From Chloroflexota bacterium (GTDB taxonomy: Bacteria > Chloroflexota > Limnocylindria > Limnocylindrales > CSP1-4), in NCBI GenBank assembly GCA_027457005.1, contig DAIDTV010000113.1, positions 1 to 5,574 on the forward strand: 5,574 nucleotides of DNA. The letters are read 5' to 3'. The notes under the pieces are model-generated. The model had not been told where the DNA came from and did not search any database. It was given only the letters and a program-made list of their open reading frames with translations. The position numbers and the translations under genes were made by a program. Below, one piece after another: positions 1 through 5,574 of the stretch; within the stretch, counting starts at the first letter, position 1; each line of letters opens with the position of its first letter.

Positions 1-2894
1 CCGAGTTCTTCGGGGACGAGATCGAGTCGCTCCGCGCGTTCGACACCGCCGACCGGCGCTCGACCGGCCCCGTGGGCACCGCCGCGGTGCTGCCCGCCGA
101 CGAGTTCCCGCTGCCGCCCGACACTGCGGCCTGGCTGCGCGCCCGGCTGGGCAGGCTGGCGGGCCGCCTGCCGCCACTGCTCGGCGCGGACCTGGAGCGG
201 ATGACGGCCACCCGCCAGCTCGGCGACGCGACCGAAGTGTGGGCCGGGGTGCTGGCTCCCGCCACGGGCCTCGACCACGTGGGCGACGCGATCTGGCTGC
301 TCGACGAGCCCGGCGACGTCGACCAGGCCGCCCAGCTGCTCTGGGAGCAGGCGGCCGAGCGGCGTGCCGAGCTGGAGGAGTCGGAGGAGGTGCCCGCCGG
401 CTGGCCGGACGCCTACCTGGAGCATCGGGCGTGGCAGCGGGCGAAACACGAGGCCCGGACGCTCGAGCTGACCTGGGAGAGCGAGGCCGGGGAGGCGCCC
501 CCGGGCGGGAACCCGTTCGGCTGGCGGGAGCCCGCGCTGCCGCCGCAGCGCATCGCGGGAATCCCGGACGCCGTCGCGCGGTGGCGGGCCGAGGGGCGGC
601 GCGTGGTGATCTCCTCGGACCAGTCGGCGCGCCTCGCCGAGATCCTCGAGGACGCGGGCGTGGTCGTCGCGCCGACCGGCCGCCTCGTCGAGCCGCCTGC
701 CGTGGGGGCCGTGGCCCTGGTCGAGCGCAGCCTCAACAGCGGTTTTGAGGACGGTCCGGACGGTCTCGTGGTGCTCACCGACCGGGAGCTGTTCGGAAGC
801 GTCCGCGTCCGCCGTCCGCGTGCGCTCCGGAGAGTCGTCCCGCGGGACCTCCTCGAACGGCTGGTCGCGGGGGACATCGTGGTCCACGTCGACCACGGCA
901 TCGCCCGGTACGGCGGCATGGTCCGCCGTACCGTCGGGGCGTCCGGGGAGGCGCGGGACTACCTCGAGCTGCACTTCTCCGGCGCCGACCGCATCTTCCT
1001 GCCGGTCGAGCAGATCGACCGCATCTCGCGCTACTCGGGAGGCGAGAGCCCCCAGCTGTCGAAGCTCGGCGGCGGGGAGTGGCAGCGGACCCGGGCGCGC
1101 GTCCGGCGGGCGGTCACCGACCTGGCGAAGGACCTGCTGGAGCTCTACTCCGCACGGGCACGGGCGCGCGGCCACCGGTTCGCCCCCGACACGCCGTGGC
1201 AGGCGGAGCTGGAGGCGGCGTTCCCGTACGAGGAGACCCCCGACCAGCAGCGCGCGGTGGCCGAGGCGAAGGGCGACATGGAGCGGGTCGAGCCGATGGA
1301 CCGCCTGGTGGTGGGCGACGTGGGATACGGCAAGACCGAGGTGGCGCTCCGGGCGGCGTTCAAGGCGATCCAGGACGGCACGCAGGTGGCGGTCCTCGTC
1401 CCGACCACCGTGCTCGCGCAGCAGCACTTCACCACGTTCACGCAGCGGTTCGCGGCCTATCCGCTGACCGTGCGGCTGCTCAGCCGCTTCGTGTCGCCCG
1501 CCGAGCAGCACGCCACCCTCGACGGGCTGGCGCAGGGCAGCGTGGACCTGGTGATCGGCACGCACCGGCTCCTCTCGAAGGACGTGCAGTTCCGCGACCT
1601 CGGGCTGCTGGTCGTGGACGAGGAGCAGCGCTTCGGAGTCGCGCACAAGGAGCGCCTCAAGCAGCTGAAGCGCGCCGTGGACGTGCTGACCCTCTCGGCC
1701 ACGCCGATCCCCCGCACGCTGAACATGGCGCTCTCCGGCGTCCGGGACATGAGCGTGATCGAGACGCCGCCCGAGGATCGACTCCCCATCCAGACCCGGG
1801 TCGCGGAGGCGTCGGCGGGCCTGGTCCGCGACGCGATCCTCCGCGAGCTCGATCGCGGCGGCCAGGCGTTCTTCGTCCACAACCGGGTCGAGACGATCGA
1901 GGCGCAGGCGGAGCAGCTCCGGCGCCTCCTGCCGCAGGGGCGGATCGCGGTCGCCCACGGCCAGATGCCGGAGGGGCAGCTCGAGCGGGTCATGCTGGCG
2001 TTCTCGGCCGGCGAGCACGACGTGCTGGTCTGCACGACCATCATCGAGTCGGGGCTGGACATCCCCAACGCGAACACGATCGTGATCGACCGGGCCGACG
2101 CGCTCGGCCTGGCCCAGCTGTACCAGCTGCGCGGGCGGGTCGGCCGCAGCGCCCGCCGGGCATACGCATACCTGCTCTACCGACGCCGCGACCGCCTGAG
2201 CGAGGTGGCCCGCAAGCGACTCCAGGCGATCTTCAACGCCTCCGAGCTCGGCGCCGGGTTCCAGATCGCGCTGGCCGACCTCGAGATCCGGGGCGCGGGC
2301 AACATCCTCGGCGCGGAGCAGCACGGGCACATCGCGGCGGTCGGCTTCGACCTGTACACGCGGCTCCTGGCCGAGGCGGTCGAGGAGCAGAAGGCGGTGC
2401 TCGAGGACCGCGAGCCGGTGCTGTCACGCCCGGCCGCGACCGTGGACCTGCCGGTCGACGCGTACCTGCCGGAGGAGTACGTGGCCGGCGAGCCGCAGAA
2501 GCTCGAGTTCTACCGGCGGTTGTCGCGCGTGCGGACGGATGAGGAGCTCGACGCCACGCGTCTCGACATGGCAGACCGGTTCGGGCCGCTCCCCGCGCCG
2601 GCGGAGCGCCTGCTGGGCGTGGTCCGCCTGCGATTGCTCGCGGAGCGCGCCGGGATCTCGTCGGTCTCGCGCGAGGAATCCGACCTGGTCTTCCGGTTCC
2701 CGCCCGACTGGTCGCGGTCCGCCGTGGTGCGCGCGCTGCAGGCCCCGGGGTGGCGCCCCATGGGCCTCGCACCGGGGTCGCTGCGGATCGCCTCGAACCA
2801 GGTGCGGGTGCGCGTGGGCCGGACGGCGAACCTGTGGGACGCGGCAGGGGCCATCATCGAGCAGCTGGCCGCGGCGACGGTGGCCACGGCCTGA
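1..2894 (+). CDS. mfd: Transcription-repair coupling factor Mfd (5'-truncated by window edge)
   Basis: Mfd is a cytoplasmic DNA translocase. It binds RNA polymerase stalled at template-strand lesions, pushes it off using ATP, and recruits UvrA for nucleotide excision repair. The frame is open from base 3, beginning EFFGDEIESLRAFD, the UvrB-like segment seen in Mfd, so the gene starts upstream; the GTG at 72 is internal. Numbering from base 3 gives 963 visible residues. The RNA polymerase-interacting (CarD-like) domain begins around residue 290 (GDIVVHVDHGIARYGGM). Helicase motifs follow: Walker A GDVGYGKTE 438-446, DEEQ 539-542, SATPIPRT 565-572, TTIIESGLDIP 678-688 and RGRVGR 710-715. The C-terminal TRCF/D7 domain runs from about 814 to the end. 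The Walker A lysine is residue 444 here against 634 in E. coli Mfd, so about 190 residues are missing. All visible ATPase motifs are intact and there is no frameshift. The gene is convergent with the response regulator, 24 bases away. Confidence 0.97.
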   Translation, partial: EFFGDEIESLRAFDTADRRSTGPVGTAAVLPADEFPLPPDTAAWLRARLGRLAGRLPPLLGADLERMTATRQLGDATEVWAGVLAPATGLDHVGDAIWLLDEPGDVDQAAQLLWEQAAERRAELEESEEVPAGWPDAYLEHRAWQRAKHEARTLELTWESEAGEAPPGGNPFGWREPALPPQRIAGIPDAVARWRAEGRRVVISSDQSARLAEILEDAGVVVAPTGRLVEPPAVGAVALVERSLNSGFEDGPDGLVVLTDRELFGSVRVRRPRALRRVVPRDLLERLVAGDIVVHVDHGIARYGGMVRRTVGASGEARDYLELHFSGADRIFLPVEQIDRISRYSGGESPQLSKLGGGEWQRTRARVRRAVTDLAKDLLELYSARARARGHRFAPDTPWQAELEAAFPYEETPDQQRAVAEAKGDMERVEPMDRLVVGDVGYGKTEVALRAAFKAIQDGTQVAVLVPTTVLAQQHFTTFTQRFAAYPLTVRLLSRFVSPAEQHATLDGLAQGSVDLVIGTHRLLSKDVQFRDLGLLVVDEEQRFGVAHKERLKQLKRAVDVLTLSATPIPRTLNMALSGVRDMSVIETPPEDRLPIQTRVAEASAGLVRDAILRELDRGGQAFFVHNRVETIEAQAEQLRRLLPQGRIAVAHGQMPEGQLERVMLAFSAGEHDVLVCTTIIESGLDIPNANTIVIDRADALGLAQLYQLRGRVGRSARRAYAYLLYRRRDRLSEVARKRLQAIFNASELGAGFQIALADLEIRGAGNILGAEQHGHIAAVGFDLYTRLLAEAVEEQKAVLEDREPVLSRPAATVDLPVDAYLPEEYVAGEPQKLEFYRRLSRVRTDEELDATRLDMADRFGPLPAPAERLLGVVRLRLLAERAGISSVSREESDLVFRFPPDWSRSAVVRALQAPGWRPMGLAPGSLRIASNQVRVRVGRTANLWDAAGAIIEQLAAATVATA

Positions 2895-2922
2895 GCCGGT
2901 CCGGGCCCCGGGTGGCGCTCAG
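2891..2922. terminator. Imperfect stem-loop between convergent stop codons, possible bidirectional terminator
   Basis: CTGAGC (2891-2896) is the exact inverse complement of GCTCAG (2917-2922). The TGA stop of mfd therefore pairs with the TCA that encodes the response regulator stop. Inside the arms, CCGG (2901-2904) and CCGG (2908-2911) can form a second short stem around a three-base loop. The two stems are joined through a bulge, a mismatch and two G-T pairs. No T-run follows on either strand, so this is not a canonical intrinsic terminator. The call rests on the position between convergent genes and on the pairing; termination itself is inferred. Confidence 0.35.
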
Positions 2923-3638
2923 CCTTCCGAGAAGCGGTACCCCAGCCCGTATTCCGTGGCGATGAACCGGCGCTCCGGCGCCGCCGACGCGAGCTTGGCG
3001 CGGAGGTTCCGCATGGTGACGCGGAGCAGCTGGGTGTCGTCACCGTAGGTCGGCCCCCACACTGCCTGCAGCAGCTCGCGGTGCGCCACCAGCTCCCCGG
3101 GGTGCTCGGCCAGGTAGCGGAGCAGCCGGAACTCGGTGGGCGTGAGGTGGATCTCGATCCCGCCGATCAGGACCCGATGGCTGCGCGGATAGATGTGCAC
3201 GGGGCCGCGCATGATGATCCCCGGGTCCTCGGTCGCGGCGGCGTGGGGGCGTGCCCGCCGGAGGGCGGCCTGTACCCGCGCGATCAGCTCGGGAAAGCTG
3301 ACCGGCTTGTTCATGTAGTCGTCGGCGCCCGCGCGCAGTCCCCGGATCCTGTCGGCCTCCGACCCCAGGGCCGTGACCATCAGCACGGGCACCTGGCTGC
3401 GTTCGCGGATCCGGCCGATGACCTCCCACCCGTTCGGGCCGGGCAGGCCGATGTCCAGCAGGACCAGGTCGGCGCCCTCCTCCTCGAAGACACGGAGCGC
3501 CTCGCCGCCATCGCGCGCCATGAGGGTCTGCCAGCCGTGCCGGTCGAGCCACAGCCTCAGCAGCTCCGCGAACTCGACCTGGTCCTCGACGATCAGGATG
3601 CGTTCGCCCCCGGGCTCGATCACGTCCCGCCCGTCCAT
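2919..3638 (-). CDS. OmpR/PhoB-family response regulator, KdpE-like
   Basis: This is a two-component transcription factor: phosphorylation of its receiver domain by the upstream kinase should alter DNA binding by its winged helix. From ATG at 3638 it has 239 residues, typical for the family. The receiver domain (about 12-128) has all key residues: acidic pair E18/D19 (ILIVEDQ), phosphoacceptor D62 (LVLLDIGLPGPNG), T89 and K111 (DYMNKP). The Trans_Reg_C winged helix (about 145-237) has HLTPTEFRLLRYLAEHPGE, ELLQAVWGP, RNLRAKL and the closing hairpin TEYGLGYRF, closely matching KdpE-type regulators. The frame stays open upstream to 3764, but that extension lies inside the kinase gene and is not receiver-like. 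With ATG 3638 the gene overlaps the kinase by 19 bases, preceded by GGGG six bases upstream. A GTG at 3623 giving a GTGA overlap is an alternative start (234 residues). Target genes cannot be inferred, and no kdpFABC is visible. Confidence 0.95.
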   Translation of the reverse strand: MDGRDVIEPGGERILIVEDQVEFAELLRLWLDRHGWQTLMARDGGEALRVFEEEGADLVLLDIGLPGPNGWEVIGRIRERSQVPVLMVTALGSEADRIRGLRAGADDYMNKPVSFPELIARVQAALRRARPHAAATEDPGIIMRGPVHIYPRSHRVLIGGIEIHLTPTEFRLLRYLAEHPGELVAHRELLQAVWGPTYGDDTQLLRVTMRNLRAKLASAAPERRFIATEYGLGYRFSEG

Positions 3639-5377
3639 CCGCTGCCCCGGGCCCGGCGGGCCCGCGCGGGGGCGGCCACCGGCAGCGTGAACGAGATGGA
3701 GGTGCCGTGCTCCCGATCGTCCACCCAGATCGAGCCTCCGTGCGCCTCGACCAGCCTCCGGCACACGTACAGACCCAGTCCGCTGCCCGGGGCGCCGCCG
3801 CCGCGGGCCTGGCGGCCGCGGTAGAAGCGCTCGAAGACCCGCTCGCGCTCCGAGGGACCGATGCCGGTGCCCTCATCCTCGACGCTCACGACCACGCCGC
3901 CGTCCTGCCGGGCGGCCCGGATCGTGATCGGGGCCGCCGTGCCGCCGTACTTGGCGGCATTGGCCACCAGGTTGTCCAGCACCTGCGCGATGCGGTCCGC
4001 ATCCACGTCGACCGGCGGGAGGTCCGGCGGCACGCTCACCTCGATGGGCGGCATGCCCGGTGCGTCCCCGAACTCGGATGCGACACGCGAGATGATGGCG
4101 GAGATCGACGCGGGCTCGCGCCGCAACGCGATCCGGTCGCTCTCCAGGTGGGCGACGTCGAGGATCTCGTCGACCAGGGAGGTCAGGCGCTCCGCCGCCT
4201 TCCCGATGCCCTCGACGGACCGGTGGCGTGTCTCCTCGTCCAGGTCCAGGCCGAGCAGGGTGTCGACGTAGGCCGTGATCAGGGCGAGCGGCGTGCGCAG
4301 GTCGTGGGAGACGGCGGCCACGAAGCTGGACCGCAGCTCGTCCAGCGCGCGCGACGCCCGGAGGTCGTGCATGACGGCCACCGCGCCCGCATCCGGTCCC
4401 GTCATGCGCGCGTACGAGACCACGACCGGGATCTCCTCCCCATTCCGCCCGAGCACCGTCTGCTCCCGGCCGACGATCGGCGAACCGCCCGCCAGGACCT
4501 CTTCGAACGGGCAGCGGGCGCCGCACCTCGGCCGCGCGCCGGCCCCGGCCCCGGCCGTGCATCCGAGCAGATCGTGGCATGGTGCGGGCACGCTCTCCGG
4601 CGCCACGTCGAGGAGCGCCAGCGCGGCCTGGTTCAGCCGCACCACGATGCGCTGCCCGTCGACCGCCACGATCGCGTCCGTTGCGCCGTCCAGGATCGCG
4701 GAGAGCAGCGACCGTTCCCGGGTGAGCGTCGCGCGCAGCTGCGCGGCCCGGAACGCGATCGCCAGCTCGTGACGCACCCGGGGGAGGAAGCGCGGCGGGT
4801 TGCCGCGCCCGGTTTCGCGGCCGGTACGAAGCGCGACGAAGCCCACCGTGCGCATCTCGAACGTGTCGCCGGTATCGCTGCTCACCTCGAGCGCGACGCC
4901 CGACCAGCCGGCGCGGCGGCACCACTCGGCCGCGGCCGCAGCGTCCGGGAACGCGGCCGGAACCTCGCCGCCCTCCTCTGCGGCCGTAGCCCCGTGCCGC
5001 GCGGCAGGTGCGCCCTCCCGCACGGCCAGTTCGGCGCCGGTCCCTCCGCCGGCCGCCGAGCCGTCACCCGCGGCGGCCATCAGTGCGAGCGGGCCCCCAC
5101 CCGGCGACGTGAGCCAGAGCGCGCCGGCAGGCGCCTCGTCGTGCCGGAGCAGCTCGTCCAGGACGGCTGCGGAGAGCTCGGCGATGCCTGCCCCCGACGC
5201 GAGCAGCTGGCTCAGCTGGTACTGCGCGAACATCGTGTCCGCCTCGCGCTGGGCGTCCTCGAACGACCGCCAGCGGTCGGCCTCCAGCGCGGCGAGGCGC
5301 GCGACTCCTGCCCGCCGATCGCCCTGCCGGCGCCGCTCGACCGGGACCGATCCGGTCGACGTCCTGCCCCTGGTCAT
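3620..5377 (-). CDS. Soluble GAF-PAS sensor histidine kinase with Cys4 PAS domain and KdpD-like core
   Basis: This sensor kinase of 585 residues should autophosphorylate on histidine and pass phosphate to D62 of the adjacent regulator. Order: basic N-terminus; a helical, probably coiled-coil stretch (about 24-60); a GAF-like domain (about 48-215) interrupted by an Ala/Gly-rich segment (100-150); a PAS domain (about 222-340) containing C267, C273, C285 and C289; HisKA (about 346-415) with H358 in SHDLRTPL; and HATPase_c (about 455-568). ATPase boxes are complete: N box with N473 (NLVANAAKYG), G1 DEGTGIG (501-507), F box VFERFYRG, G2 GSGLGL (531-536). The HisKA segment resembles KdpD, but there is no KdpD or USP domain and no transmembrane segment, so it is probably cytoplasmic. 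The Cys-rich PAS hints at an iron-sulfur, zinc or redox signal (inference). ATG 5377 is chosen because GGGAG lies eight bases upstream and the domains fit. The domain calls are from motif reading; the GAF call is the least certain. Confidence 0.95.
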   Translation of the reverse strand: MTRGRTSTGSVPVERRRQGDRRAGVARLAALEADRWRSFEDAQREADTMFAQYQLSQLLASGAGIAELSAAVLDELLRHDEAPAGALWLTSPGGGPLALMAAAGDGSAAGGGTGAELAVREGAPAARHGATAAEEGGEVPAAFPDAAAAAEWCRRAGWSGVALEVSSDTGDTFEMRTVGFVALRTGRETGRGNPPRFLPRVRHELAIAFRAAQLRATLTRERSLLSAILDGATDAIVAVDGQRIVVRLNQAALALLDVAPESVPAPCHDLLGCTAGAGAGARPRCGARCPFEEVLAGGSPIVGREQTVLGRNGEEIPVVVSYARMTGPDAGAVAVMHDLRASRALDELRSSFVAAVSHDLRTPLALITAYVDTLLGLDLDEETRHRSVEGIGKAAERLTSLVDEILDVAHLESDRIALRREPASISAIISRVASEFGDAPGMPPIEVSVPPDLPPVDVDADRIAQVLDNLVANAAKYGGTAAPITIRAARQDGGVVVSVEDEGTGIGPSERERVFERFYRGRQARGGGAPGSGLGLYVCRRLVEAHGGSIWVDDREHGTSISFTLPVAAPARARRARGSGWTGGT

Positions 5378-5574
5378 GGTTCCCGCTCCCGGAGCCGGGC
5401 GATGGCCGTCCGGCCCGCATTCGCGTCAGGGCGCGGGAGCATGGCCCGCACCAGGAGGAAGCAGGATGTCGCGCCCGGATCCTGGTGCCCGCGGGACCGG
5501 GGGCCGAGCCGCAGCGCCAGGCCACGGCGCGCAACCAGCGGGGTCGTCGCGCGCATGCCCGCGTGGGCCGCCCA
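5374..5574 (-). CDS. Possible 3' end of an unidentified upstream gene (partial, doubtful)
   Basis: A minus-strand frame is open from the right edge of the window and ends with TGA at 5376-5374, sharing ATGA with the kinase start. About 66 codons are visible, and most end in G or C (by hand, all but about eight), like the real genes here. It ends IARLREREP. An internal ATG at 5556 would give a 60-residue peptide. I recognise no family or motif: the visible part is Arg/Ala/Pro-rich with one short hydrophobic patch (SCFLLVRAML). The ATGA overlap is typical of translationally coupled operon genes and is the main reason to list it. In DNA this GC-rich, however, a 200-base open frame with G/C-ending codons arises easily by chance. 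If it is not coding, this stretch is the kinase upstream region. Confidence 0.3.
   Translation of the reverse strand, partial: WAAHAGMRATTPLVARRGLALRLGPRSRGHQDPGATSCFLLVRAMLPRPDANAGRTAIARLREREP
5386..5390 (-). promoter_or_regulatory. Ribosome binding site of the histidine kinase
   Basis: On the minus strand GGGAG lies eight bases before the ATG at 5377-5375, a normal Shine-Dalgarno sequence and spacing. It supports this ATG as the start of the kinase. It also lies inside the reading frame that ends at 5374, as expected if that frame is a translated upstream gene. Confidence 0.6.
5448..5488. repeat. Perfect 9-base inverted repeat upstream of the kinase
   Basis: GCACCAGGA (5448-5456) and TCCTGGTGC (5480-5488) are exact inverse complements separated by 23 bases, a centre-to-centre distance of 32 bases, close to three helical turns. 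The repeat begins about 70 bases upstream of the kinase ATG. It could be an operator for a dimeric regulator or an RNA hairpin, or coincidence: a match of this length is not very rare in 200 bases of GC-rich DNA. I found no convincing -35/-10 promoter pair on the minus strand in this stretch. Confidence 0.3.

Noticed and set aside
1079..2542. 487-codon + strand open frame inside mfd
   Set aside because: It is a shifted frame of mfd with Arg/Gly/Pro/Ala-rich composition and no recognisable domain, typical of high-GC shadow frames.
72..2894. GTG at 72 as the start of mfd
   Set aside because: The frame is open upstream to the window edge and encodes a conserved Mfd segment (EFFGDEIESLRAFD), so the gene is truncated by the window and does not start here.
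3639..3764. N-terminal 42-residue extension of the response regulator
   Set aside because: It lies entirely within the kinase coding region, is Arg/Gly-rich, and is not part of a receiver domain, which normally begins a few residues before ILIVED.
3081..3824. Long + strand open frame opposite the response regulator and the kinase end
   Set aside because: It is codon-aligned antisense to a well-supported regulator. Such frames are common by chance in high-GC genes, and the translation resembles no protein family.
2919..5377. Naming the pair kdpD/kdpE
   Set aside because: Only the catalytic and DNA-binding cores are similar. The KdpD sensor domains and the kdpFABC genes are absent from view.
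5378..5574. Sigma-70-type promoter for the kinase operon
   Set aside because: TTGCGC on the minus strand resembles a weak -35 element, but no credible -10 follows at 16-18 bases. The promoter may lie beyond the right edge.
1..5574. Mobile elements, CRISPR arrays, tRNA/rRNA genes, defence or other novel systems
   Set aside because: I saw no terminal repeats with a transposase, no regularly spaced repeats, no tRNA-like folds and no defence-type domains. Composition is uniform across the window.

Overview
The window is very GC-rich, with strong G/C preference at third codon positions. It comes from a free-living, high-GC bacterium. The Mfd sequence and the overall composition fit a high-GC lineage such as Chloroflexota (Limnocylindria-like) or Actinomycetota. 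That placement is an impression from sequence style, not a phylogenetic result. There are no mobile elements, tRNA or rRNA genes, CRISPR arrays or phage-like genes. Almost the whole window is coding.

Layout: the left half (start to 2894, + strand) is the C-terminal five-sixths of mfd, the transcription-repair coupling factor. Its first roughly 190 codons lie upstream of the window. A 24-base gap separates its stop from a convergent gene. Both stop codons sit in the arms of a shared imperfect inverted repeat that may act as a terminator. The right half (2919-5377, - strand) is a two-component operon: a soluble GAF-PAS histidine kinase followed by an overlapping OmpR/KdpE-type response regulator. 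The kinase start is preceded by a good Shine-Dalgarno sequence. The last 197 bases hold a reading frame that enters from the right edge and ends in an ATGA overlap with the kinase start. It may be the tail of a third, upstream operon member, or it may be spurious. The same stretch carries a perfect 9-base inverted repeat.

How the genes work together: Mfd acts alone as a housekeeping DNA-repair translocase that clears stalled RNA polymerase and recruits UvrA. The kinase and regulator form a cognate pair. Their catalytic and DNA-binding cores resemble KdpD/KdpE, but the sensory half has no transmembrane segment and no KdpD sensor domain, and no kdpFABC genes are visible. Instead the kinase has a GAF-like domain and a PAS domain carrying a four-cysteine cluster (CX5CX11CX3C). 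That suggests an intracellular redox, gas or metal signal, which is inference. The Cys4 PAS domain is the most interesting item; the rest is ordinary genome backbone.
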